Source: Turnera subulata
Lineage: Eukaryota > Streptophyta > Magnoliopsida > Malpighiales > Passifloraceae
NCBI GenBank assembly: GCA_028386065.3
Contig: JAKUCV010004698.1
Location: forward strand, 35,603 to 99,602
Length of the DNA stretch: 64,000 bases
Direction: 5' to 3'
Part shown: piece after piece, positions 1 to 10,300 of the stretch
Layout: each line of letters begins with the position of its first letter
Numbering within the stretch: position 1 is the stretch's first letter
Notes under the pieces: generated by a model
Databases searched by the model: none
Told to the model about the DNA's origin: nothing
What the model saw: only the letters and a program-made list of their open reading frames with translations
Translations under genes and position numbers: made by a program

Positions 1-207
1 AAGATTAAGCACAGTTGAACTGACCAACACAATATGAATGTAGTATCTACCACTGTGTTCAAACATGCTCCGTAAATGACCAAGGAAGCCAACCAAACCA
101 TATATTCATATTCTTGCTCTATACAACATGGAAGCCAACTAAAGCTTTGACATCAAGAAAATGACCAAGGAAGAATGGAAGGAGAATCAATTGCATCAGC
201 TTCTTAC

Positions 208-276
208 CTTGAGCAACGGAGTGAACCAACCCCGTCGAGCCCTCCAACTTCAATCCACCCACAATAACCTACACAA
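208..276 (-). other. possible exon of a minus-strand gene leaving the left edge
   Basis: Read on the minus strand, this 69-bp stretch is preceded by a pyrimidine-rich acceptor ending TTTCAG and followed by a good donor GTAAGA. Upstream (about 300-700) the minus strand has a leader-like sequence with AACCCTAATTTT, common in plant 5' UTRs. One frame of the segment is open but it is too short to recognise. It could be a leader exon of a gene whose body lies left of base 1, or chance. No product can be named. Confidence 0.22.
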
Positions 277-699
277 CTGAAATAGGTAGTGAATTAGTGA
301 TGAATCCAACTTCAATGAACGGTAACAAGAATTTATGGTAGAATCAAAACCCAATTGCATCTTTAATTTCGAAATTAAAAATTAGGGTTCTTGGGGTTTG
401 ATTTGGGGGTTTTGATTTGAACATAGTTTGGATGAGATGAGGGAGAAGAAACGACGCAGAAGAGGAAGAAGCAAGAACAAGCACATGATTTTAGCCAAAA
501 CCACAGACAAAACGCGTCTGCAGTCGATGAATCGTGGAGAAGAAGGAGTGAAGAAGAAGAGAAGAGAGGAGGAGCTGCTGACCTGGGAGGAGAGGAAACA
601 GAGTACGGGCTCGAGTCAGCAGATGCAAAGCGTGAAAAAACGCTTTTATACGACCGGGGTAAAATGGTATTAATGAAAAATATGGAGGGGCACGCCCGT

Positions 700-980
700 C
701 ACACTTTTTCAATCCCTATCCCGGGTTTTCAATTCCGGCCTCCTGGGATGAGTTGAAAATCCGGGATTGGAGGCCTCAATCCCGGGTTCGCGGTATTGGA
801 TCCCAGCCCGTTCCCGACCCCGCCCTTCAAAAACGCTCCGCCAAACGATGAGTTCGGGATCAACCCCTACCCCGCACGCCCTAACCCGCGTTCCAAACGG
901 GCACTTAGTAACAGAGGCCATGCTTCTCCTAGTAATAGAAGCCAACCCAGCTGATGTAACCTTCACCGTTGATAAGGATG
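700..980. other. unassigned GC-rich segment
   Basis: This block is clearly more GC-rich than its surroundings and carries repeated CCCGGGTT and CCGGGATT pieces. Its right end, read on the minus strand, has TGCCCGTTTGGAACG, like the end of some small DNA transposons. I found no convincing matching left terminus or target duplication. ORFs across it look like composition artefacts. It may be an old MITE fragment. Confidence 0.2.
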
Positions 981-1314
981 AGGGTTAGAATTGGCTAGTA
1001 TTGTGTGATTAGGATACGGTCCGCTAGAGATACGGAGTGACATGGCCGCCGGATTGGAATGGAAGGTGCTTGGAATAATTAAGCAGAGAACTTACTATTA
1101 CAGACGGAAGGGATTGAGTTGTATTAGAATTGATTTTAGTGTTTGATACGCTAGGAATTAGAGTTCATTATTAGCGTTTGTCCTGTAGTCGAGTTTATTT
1201 CCAATCTCCCGGTCAAAGAAAGAAAAAGAAACGGGAAGGAAAACAAAACCACTTTGTTTCCCATACGGAGCATGTTTTCTATCCATACCCATACGGAGCA
1301 TGTACCCTCCTTCG

Positions 1315-1604
1315 ATTTGTGGTGTCATCGTTCTGTGTGTTTTTAAGTGTTGAGAATCCAAAGCTTTGAGAAGAAGACCCATGTAATGTACGACCTCATA
1401 TACAGATTGAAAACCTTATTTCCAAAAATCGCAACTAGTCATTCATTTGTGGTCTTAGTTATTCGCTTGCGTTGTGTGCTTTTGAGTGTTGAGGATCCAG
1501 CTTTGTGAAGAAGACCCATGTAGGAGCTTATATACGGATTGAAAACCTTATTCTGTCTCACAAACCTTCGTCCTAAACACATACAGACCAAAAATCGCAA
1601 CTAA
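1315..1604. repeat. diverged tandem duplication, two copies
   Basis: Copy 1 (about 1315-1439) and copy 2 (about 1445-1604) share the order TTTGTGG, GTTCTGTGTG/GTTGTGTG, GTGTTGAG-ATCCA, GAAGAAGACCCATGTA, ATATAC-GATTGAAAACCTTATT and AAAAATCGCAACTA. Copy 2 has about 30 extra bases near its end. Just upstream a 15-16 bp unit around CCCATACGGAGCATGT is also doubled (about 1260 and 1289). No coding signal is visible. Confidence 0.65.
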
Positions 1605-1605
1605 T

Positions 1606-2558
1606 CTTTTTTTCTCAAGAATCGAACAAAAGGGAGATGCCTACACTACCTAGAAGACCAAGTGCTCTCATATGGAAAGCGTGAACCTCAATTAAAGTCC
1701 TAGCCTCACTTTCTAGAGGTAGCCTCTTGACTGTCTAGAGGCATAAAAGAGGACCTAATATCATTTGGAATTATATCATAATGGCTGAAGAGAAGAAAAT
1801 ACACGTTCCAGACCATGCATATCAGATCCCAATTATTAGGCGTTATCCTAAGCAAGGATCTAATATCAACGATGCCATAACCAGTTCACCCTTGACAAAA
1901 ATCAATCTCTTCCATATAGCTGTCACACCCTCACAGCCGGACTCCCTTAAGAAAAACTCGAACCTTACTCTAAACTGTTAAATTCAACTATACCTATACC
2001 TTATATTCCAAAGAGCCCTTCAAAAATTTATCTACTGCATTCAACACATTCCCAACTGGAAGTGAAAACAAATGGATCATTCATGGCATGGATTTTGAGG
2101 GTTGGATTTCAACTTAGGCCTTCAGCTCTTTTCCTCTTTCAACCATTGTTAAAGTATTAAACTGTATATAACTTGCAGTTCACAGCAATCACAACATCCA
2201 TAACTTGATATACAGAAATACAGATCGATGAAAGATCTAGGATAGAGATGGTTATATAAAACGGAACAAGTATCGCATCGGTACATAAGGTATAAAAAGA
2301 GAGAACTGAAATAAGTGTATCAATTTATATACATGGTAGTGATACATACATCATATGGCATTGAGGTAGTCCAATGCTGACTGCCTCCCCTCCCCCCCGT
2401 TTTTTTTTAATGTAATTCTTTTTTTTTTCTATTTCCCCCTTCTTTTCAATTATACATAGCAAAGGTCCATAGTTCGTGATGATCTAAGGGAACAATAATA
2501 AGACCATTTCCATCAAGAATTGACTAAAGCACAAAGGAAACTGTACAATTCAAAGCAG
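1606..2558. other. no gene seen; 3' flank of PYRP2
   Basis: Short frames only, for example a 66-codon frame at 1781-1981 without recognisable content. A poly-T/poly-C tract lies at about 2390-2440. The part nearest 2558 must contain the PYRP2 3' UTR, but no single polyadenylation site stands out. Confidence 0.4.
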
Positions 2559-3698
2559 TTACCAGAAAATGTCAGCCCCTACTGAGGTAGATGGTTCACT
2601 TTCCTCCTCTAACTCCATCTCTGGCTCCACAGACCCAAATTCTGGTGATTCAATGTCAGCAAGGTTCTTCAGATCTACAACCGAAAGCTCGTCTAGGCGC
2701 CTCACCACCAGATTTGCAGCACTAAGCTCATACAGAGGGTGTTTGGTGGCAACAGCCACACATTTCATCCGAGAATCATGAGCAGCCTCCACCGTCTGAT
2801 TAGAGTTTCCAAAAACAATACAGCGCTCTGGTATGAAATTCAGGAGCTGAGATGCATAAATAAACATCTCCGGGTCAGGCTTCCCCCGATGAACATCTTC
2901 GGCTGCTACGATGGCAGTGAATACCCCTTCAATCCCAATAGCTCCAATAGCATTCTCTAGAATCTTTCTTGGACGTGTAGAAACCAATGCCATTGGTATC
3001 TTGTAATGCATCAAAACCTTCACAAACTCTTTAGAACCGTTTTGTAATCTATATATCCCACCTTGCAAAGATTGGTGGATCTCTTCCTTCCTTGCGGACA
3101 ATCTTCTCATCTCTGCTGGGTCCCTTGACCAGCACAGAACTTCAGAAATAGCCTGCTCATTCTTCATCCCTTCAACTCGTTTTAACATGTATTCACGAGG
3201 AGGGGATTTGCCTTCCTCTTGGGAAAGAGCAAGCCAGGCTTCCTTCTCAAGATCAGGATTATCTTCAATTATTACGCCCTCCCACTCAAATATCACACCT
3301 AGCCAACCACAACCCATCCTTTCCTGCCGAAGCAAGGGGTTATGCAAAGAAGGCTTGTCTGCTCTATTCTCTGGTGGCCACAAGCCTGGCTTTCTATCAA
3401 CACCACTATCAGTGCTATACTTCCAAGTCCTTGGTATTCTCTCGTCCTCCCTATATGCATATGCCTCTTTTGTCACCTCTGTTGCCAGGGCCTTGATTGA
3501 AAGATTCACTAATCTTGAAGTTCTCAGTTTCGGCAACGAAGAACGCGCACAGACAATCCCCCCAGCCGCAAGCTCTTTTACTGGAAACCGGCAACTATTA
3601 GAAGACGATTTCCTCCTCAAGGAAGGCTCCCTAGCAGTCAAGCCCGTACAGATTGGTCTATACCCGATAAGCGAAGTTGCCGCAATCGAATCCGCCAT
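2559..3698 (-). CDS. PYRP2: chloroplast HAD phosphatase, 5-amino-6-(5-phospho-D-ribitylamino)uracil phosphatase type
   Basis: Known for the family: it removes phosphate from the pyrimidine intermediate of riboflavin synthesis in plastids. Seen here: an uninterrupted 379-residue frame. I place the start at the first ATG (3698); the open frame extends to 3740, but that codon is TTG right after a stop. Residues 1-70 are Ser/Arg/Leu-rich and fit a transit peptide. The HAD core follows: motif I FEWEG at 137-141, motif II LVSTRP around 238-243, motif III GKPDP with Lys273, and motif IV FGNSN at 296-300, then an acidic C-terminus. Odd: motif I has Glu where HAD enzymes normally have the nucleophilic Asp, and motif IV has Asn for Asp. 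As I remember the Arabidopsis protein, it shares these, so they look like subfamily traits rather than decay. Length is close to the Arabidopsis protein. The gene points away from the BAH gene at 13.8 kb. Confidence 0.88.
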   Translation of the reverse strand: MADSIAATSLIGYRPICTGLTAREPSLRRKSSSNSCRFPVKELAAGGIVCARSSLPKLRTSRLVNLSIKALATEVTKEAYAYREDERIPRTWKYSTDSGVDRKPGLWPPENRADKPSLHNPLLRQERMGCGWLGVIFEWEGVIIEDNPDLEKEAWLALSQEEGKSPPREYMLKRVEGMKNEQAISEVLCWSRDPAEMRRLSARKEEIHQSLQGGIYRLQNGSKEFVKVLMHYKIPMALVSTRPRKILENAIGAIGIEGVFTAIVAAEDVHRGKPDPEMFIYASQLLNFIPERCIVFGNSNQTVEAAHDSRMKCVAVATKHPLYELSAANLVVRRLDELSVVDLKNLADIESPEFGSVEPEMELEEESEPSTSVGADIFW

Positions 3699-3760
3699 GC
3701 TTACCAGTTGAAGAACAGCAGAACCCCCAACTTTCCCCAATTAAATCTAGAAAGTGAACC

Positions 3761-4045
3761 CTGTTAAAGTCTTCAACTTTTTTTTTTTTTTTTGCTATAC
3801 AAATTCTAATTTTTTCTCTAGAATCTTAATAGGGAAAGTAAAAAACCAGGTTTCTCACAACAACAAAAGAAAATCCCAAACTTTACTATCTACTAACCCT
3901 CATAATCAATTAAGACTTCCTTGGAAGCCAAACCAAGAATAACCCAGATAACCTCAACAATCTAAAACCCCAAAACAAACAATACCAGCACCGACAAGAC
4001 AACAATATATATAAAATACCCACAAAGAAAAGAACGAAACTTTAC
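3761..4045 (-). other. predicted 5' leader intron of PYRP2
   Basis: On the minus strand there is a donor TTTGGAG|GTAAAG at 4046/4045 and an acceptor with a poly-A-containing stretch ending TTTAACAG at 3761, about 60 nt upstream of the ATG. Upstream of the donor (4046-4270) the strand is CT-rich, as plant 5' UTRs often are. Leader introns are common in plant housekeeping genes. Inferred from splice consensus only. Confidence 0.45.
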
Positions 4046-4299
4046 CTCCAAATTAAGGATAGACGAAACACAACTGTTCCTATACAGACAAGGTAAAGGA
4101 AACGGTAATGATGAGAAACCTGGTAAGGGGGGGAACTTAATTAAACCGTTGTTGATTAAAGGATTGACAGGCTGGGTGGAGACCCAAAAGGGGATAGAGG
4201 GAGACAGGTAGGGGAGGGAAGAGGGGGGGTGAGGTTAGATTCTAATAAGGGAAGAGAGGAGGATTTTATGTGAATCTATTTGTGTGTCTTGTGTTTTTT

Positions 4300-6114
4300 T
4301 TGTGTTGCTGTTTTTGATTGTTTTGTTGTTGTCTCTCGAAGAAGAGAAAATAAGGCTTGGCTTTTATTTCAGTGGCTTACAATCACAGGCATCAAAGGAG
4401 GAGAGACAGGTCATGCCGGCGATTGTGGCCGCCTTGGAGTACACGTGTCGGTTACGTTACGTTTATTTTTGGGGTTTTCCCTTCCATACCCTTCCTTTTG
4501 ATTTTTCTACTGTTTTTTTTTCTTCTTTTATCTGGGATTTTTGGACTTTGGACATCCTAAATTATATCTTATCTATTTTTTTTTATAAGAATTATATCTT
4601 ATCTGTTTGTTCCCTAAATTATAGTTACTAGGTACATTTTTTTTCTAAACATAGTTAAATGAAAGATATCAATGGCGAAGAGTTTAACCTGTTTCTTCTG
4701 CATGGTGTTCTCTCGGAGGGAACTCAAAAAATAGTGTTTTTTAGTGAAAAGATATATGCGTGAATTTCGTGCCCAAGCTGACAATAATGAGTAATTTTAT
4801 CCAAACTATTGTGTAACTATCATTAGTAGTGAAACTGAAAACTATCTTATAGTATTTGACAAATTTGAGTTGGTGTGTTTATCTATCTCCTAAATTATGG
4901 GCTTTAAAATAGGAAAACAAATAAACATTTTTTTTAACTTTCCGACAATATTAATGATTTTTTTGTCGAAACAATATTAATGATTTGAAAATTTCAAAAT
5001 TTGAAAATGATAGAAAGAAATGTGTACTTTCCCCTATTTTGTGAATATGATGCATATAAATGTTCAGGAATTATGGAATGCCTCCAAATTTCTTGTTAAC
5101 AAAATTGTATCTCAAATCCATCTCCTTCGCTACAAAGAGTTAGTAAAGGTGTAAGTACTGGTAATAGAAAAATGTGGATAGTGAAAGTGTGAGTTTTCTA
5201 TGTCTAAGTTTCCTTTGAAATATATAAATGTTGTAGGTTGTTGCATGAACAACCGAATAATTGCACCAATAAGAAGAACAAAACAAGGTTGATGGAAACA
5301 AGATGATCATCTTTCAGATATTTGATCATTGTTTAATGAAAGTCCACATCTAGTATTGTTTGAGTCACCATCTTATATGATTAACAATGATATATATAAA
5401 TATAGTACAGACTAATCATCAATATTTAATAACAAAGGGTTGCACTTGCACCAGCTATTGTTAACCAATTCTTCATTGTACCTTCAAATAAAACTTTTGT
5501 GTCACATGTTGCAACTTGGTTCGCTAATACTATATAATTAATCAAGATTGAAAGTAACTGGCCTGATAAGAACTATGTTATTAATTTTTCTGAATTGAAT
5601 GTTAACTAACTTACTTTTTTACTTTTTGGTGTAGAAAAAAATTACTATAGAATTATTATAAATTTTCGTGTAAATAAATCGTAAAAATACAAAAAAGGAT
5701 AATAAAAATACCAATCACATGCTTAAAATACACACTTTCATTACCCTTTAGGAATGGACAAATGTCGAATCTAACCACCAACTCCGTCCAGAATCACTGA
5801 GAGCTTTTGTATTTGTCCAAATTCTTCTAGAAGGGAAAATCAAAAATGGCTTCGTAAACGTGGATGTAGCCTTTACCAGGTGAACAAGCCACATCACCAT
5901 CAAATGTTGCGTGGAAGACTTTGTTGGGCCAAAATGTTAACTGCTCCTCACTCACGAGTCTGGGCCCAAACTATTCAACCATCTTCCTTGAAGCGGGGAA
6001 GTATGGGATACCGAAAGTAATGGATTAACGAACTTATATAGTACCTTTTAAACTCGTTTGTAACATGGATCTACTTGGACGGGGTTGGACTTTCTCAATT
6101 AAACACGCTTATAG
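4300..6114. other. intergenic, no gene seen
   Basis: AT-rich with poly-T tracts. The frames at 4284-4631 overlap each other in three phases and encode only Phe/Leu-rich low-complexity residues. I see no RNA gene. The promoter of PYRP2 must lie at the left end (about 4250-4700). Confidence 0.5.
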
Positions 6115-6816
6115 TGTCACGCCGCTCGCGAGACGGGTGCAAGAATTGCGGGGGAGAATTCTTGGGAGGCCCCAGATACGCTTGAAGTATGCGGAGTTCT
6201 CCAAAAGGATGTAGAATTTTCTAAATGGTGGTGGTGCACTCTAGAGAGTTCTAGAAGATGGTGGAATTCTCTAGAAGCTTGGGAAAGACTCTAGAGAATT
6301 CTAGAAAGGCATGGAAGGTCCTGGAAGGGTCTAGAACCTCTTGGAACCTTATGGAAGGATATGGAAGTTTGGAAAATGTTCTAGAGTGTCTGGAACATTC
6401 TAGGCCAAGGGATAAGGATGGGTAGATATTTTGGTAAAAATATCTAGAACTTGTAATGGTGACCATTGGATCGTGGAACCTTCTAGAGGCGCGATCTAGC
6501 CATCCATTGAGGAGGTGGATGGTCTATATATAGGAGTAGGGACTCCTCATTTTGGGAGTTAGATGGGAACTTTGGGTAATCGAGTGTAAAGAGCACGGGG
6601 TTCACACTTGTGTAAACATATTGGGATTTAATACATACTTTGCTTTCCTCCAATGCTTTTCCGACCATTCTCTAGCTAGGGTGGTAGCGAGATTTAGGCT
6701 GACTTAGGCTTGAGATTGGGGTACTTGCCTAAGTGCCGCACGGGCTAGTGTTGGGGATTCGTAGTCTCATGACAATTGGCGGCGGAATTTGCATTCCAAA
6801 CTCCCGGCCCGTGACA
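6115..6816. mobile_element. solo LTR with 5-bp target duplication
   Basis: The 702-bp unit begins TGTCACG and ends CGTGACA, a perfect 7-bp terminal inverted repeat of the TG...CA type. It is flanked by TATAG at 6110-6114 and TATAG at 6817-6821. Inside are a TATA box (CTATATATAGG near 6523) and a promoter-like downstream region. No partner LTR or coding interior occurs nearby, so this is a solo LTR left by recombination. Its first 350 bp are unusually rich in CTAGA and TTCTAGA motifs. Confidence 0.85.
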
Positions 6817-6821
6817 TATAG

Positions 6822-7265
6822 AGAGGCTAATTTCATTGTTGTTAGACTCGAACCAACAATTGACATGGTCGAGCTAATTGGTCATGGTTTTTTGGTTAAA
6901 CGCTTGTTCAACCATAAGTTTACAAAAGAAATGTTGAACCGGAAACTTTCAGAGTCAGAGTTATCGCGGTTTGAGTGGCCAGGCCGAGTCCAATCCAGGT
7001 TTGAAAACACTGGCTAATTTTACAGTCAAGATGATAAACTCAAATTGTTTGATACCAATGAGTTATAGCAGAATTGGTATGGTATGGAGGTCATCTATAA
7101 GAAAAAAGAAAACTTGATGACTTCGACGCTCCACTCTATTACTTGGATGACTCTCCATGTCAATCTACATGTTTCAGACACAGGACAAAAATCTAACTGA
7201 AATTTTGTTCAAGAGACACTAAAGCTCCTCATTATTCAAGCAATAACCATATGTAGCAAGCATTG
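6822..7265. other. no gene seen between solo LTR and LINE
   Basis: A 94-codon frame at 6733-7017 overlaps the solo LTR end and has no recognisable content. A TGGTATGG-type segment occurs near 7077, but it is not next to an LTR end. Nothing further is supported. Confidence 0.4.
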
Positions 7266-7314
7266 GCCATTACATTTTTTTTTTGATGAGAAGGGGCTTA
7301 ATAGCCTTTATTAA

Positions 7315-10300
7315 TTAACTAATAGTTACAAGCCTGGAGTCATTAGCTCCAATCAAGTCTTTAAACAAAAAGGATCTAACTTGAGAACAAGGTTCTATAT
7401 ATCGTTCCATGTAACCAGCCATGCTAGTGCCTTTGTTGGCATAAAAGTCAGCACAAGAATTGGCTTCCCTGTATGTATGCATCACCTCAACACACCAGTC
7501 CTTTCTCCTCAACTCATCAATCCTTCTGCAAAGTATGCTCGAGCTAGCAGTAGACTTAGGTTCCTGCAAAATCAAGGAAATAGCAGCTGAGGAATCCACC
7601 TGTAATTCCACTCTTCGCATTCCCAAATCCCAAGCCAATTCTAGTCCCGTTTTGATTGCCCATAGTTCAGCTTGCAAGGCATTACACCAGCCCACACTGC
7701 CAGCAAATGCCCCTAAGAACCTGCCATCCGAGTCTCGAATCAGACCTCCAGCCCCTGCTTGGCCCGGGTTACCCTTGCTTGCTCCATCAGTGTTTAGCTT
7801 CACCCATCCAGCCCTTGGTTTCTTCCACAAGATTAATCTCTCCTCTTTCCCTCTCACACTCTCCTTGTCACGGCTATAACAAGCCTTTAAGGCACAGAGG
7901 AAGAGCCTACAGGCCCTTATACAATCAGTCACGTCCATCAAACTTTCTGGGGCAAAGACCCTGCTGTTTCGGCGCTTCCATATGAACCAACACACTACTC
8001 CAAAGACTAGTTTCCACTCCTCGCATCTGTTCCTCCCCATACCCTGAATTAAATTCCTCCGAAGCCAATCACTTATGGTTCCGTTATAGAACTCTGTAGG
8101 TACAATAAATTCAAGTAAAAACTCATTCCAGATTTGCTTAGCCTCCAAACAGTCCCGTAGGACATGAAGCACACTCTCACTTTCATCATCACAGCCAGGA
8201 CAGTTCTTGAGGTGAGACATTCCACGCTGGAATCTCTGTTCATTAGTTAGAATTCGTCCATGTGCTACCAGCCACATGAAGATTCGGATTCGTTGAGGAC
8301 CCTGCCACTTCCAAATCTCCTTCCAAATTTCACATTCCAATCCCCACTTACTGGCATTCAAATACTTATATGCTGCTCCTACCGAGAATTGGCCATTCTT
8401 CCCATTAGCCCAAGCAACCGAGTCCTGTGAAGCATCCCTCTCAGGCAGACAAATGGCAATAATCTGTTGCACTACTTGGTCTGGCAAAAACTTTCTTAAT
8501 TCCTCTATGGCCCAAAGACCATCATCCCTCACAAAATCAATCACTTTACTACTCAGGTCTAGCTCCTCAATCGGGTGTTCAGCTTCAGATATTAGGTATC
8601 CATGGTTCTCAACCCAGAGATCATTCCAAAACTCAACTTCCTGACCATTTGAAACAATCCATCTCAGCCCTCCTTCAAATTTCTCCCATAGACCACGCAG
8701 ACTTCTCCATAAATGGGAGACAACCTTTGTTTGTTTCATACACCACTCCTCACCGTCCTGCATCCAGTACTTGGCCATAATAACTTGGACCCACAGTTTA
8801 TGTGGTTCATTAATCATTATCCAGATCAGTTTTAGCAAGAAAGCTTCATTATTACTCCGCATGTCTCTGATGCCGAGGCCCCCAACATCTTTAGGTTGAC
8901 AAACCACATCCCACTTCACTAGATGTATTTTCCTATGATGTTCATCCCCTCCCCAAATAAATCTACGACATATCTTATCAATTTCATCACACGTACCTTT
9001 AGGCAAACAAGTACTCTGCATCGTGTAGCTTGGCACAGCGCTAAGGACAGATTGGCATAAGGTGACTCTTCCCGCAAAAGAGAGGTTGGAGACCTTCCAT
9101 TTAGCTAAGTTTTGATGCACTCTTTCCACAACACTCCCGTAGGTATTCTTCGTCACCCGTTGATGGATAAGTGGTACACCTAAATACTTTCCAAAGTCAT
9201 TGGTGAGTATGAATCCACATTCACGTGCCCAGCTTCTTCGTTCAGACATCCTCACGTTTTCAGAGAAGAGGATCCTTGACTTCTCAACATTCACTTTTTG
9301 ACCAGAAGTAGCACAGAACCGCTCTAAGCAATGCTTGATCGTGTTAACCTGCTGCAAGGAAGCTTCCGCAAATAGTAATAAGTCATCCGCAAAGAGCAGA
9401 TGAGATAGCCTTGGACCTGTAGAGCAAAATTTAAAAGGTTTCCAGCTCCCATCTTGCACAGCATCTGATACAATATGGGATAATTTTTCCATACATATCA
9501 CAAAAATGTAGGGGGACAGAGGGTCGCCCTGTCGCAAACCCCTAGACGCCTTGAATGGTTCTGAGATTGATCCATTCCATAGTAGCTGTAGAGAAGTACT
9601 TCGAATGCACAACATGATGAGCTCACACAACTTACTTGGAAATCCAACCTCGAACAAAGTATCCTGAATAAAGTCCCAGTCCATTCTATCATACGCTTTC
9701 TCCAAGTCTATCTTCAATGCCATGTACTGTCGAACCTTCTTCCTTCCTTTGAAAGAATGCATAACTTCTTGAGCAATGAGAATGTTTTCTACAATCTGTC
9801 TCCCTGCCACAAAACTGCTCTGATTTTCGCTGATAACAGAAGGTAGTATCGGCTTCACCAAGTTCACCAACACCTTGGATATAATTTTGTAGCTTACATT
9901 ACATAAGCTAATCGGCCTGAATTGTAGGATACTCTCAGGAATAGTGACTTTTGGTATTAGCACAAGGAAGGTGTGGTTTACTCTTTTTAAGTCCTCTTTG
10001 CCTTCTAAAAAGTCACGCACAAATTTGAGAACTTTCGGGCCTACATGCTCCCACTGTGTCTGATAAAATAGTGCTTGGTACCCATCTGGACCGGGTGCCT
10101 TCAAAGGGCCCATTTCCTTGACCGCCATAAAAATGTCGTCATCAGAGATTACCTTGCTCAGTTTGCCACTCTCTGCTACCTCTAAGCTCGGAAACAGAGT
10201 ATGGGTCAGAAGCCGAGGGCGAGATATCTCTTCCTTTTCATATAACTTTCTAAAGAAGTCAACAGCATGATGCTGCAATTCCTGTTCATTCCAGATCCAG

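Noticed and set aside
700..980. Complete MITE
   Set aside because: One end looks like a small DNA-transposon terminus, but no inverted partner or target duplication could be found.
3699..3740. Longer start for PYRP2
   Set aside because: The codon at 3740 is TTG directly after a stop; the first ATG is at 3698 and gives the length expected for the family.
4280..4631. Overlapping plus-strand ORFs of 67-115 codons
   Set aside because: Three phases open at once over T-rich DNA; Phe/Leu/Ser-rich products; lies in the upstream region of PYRP2.
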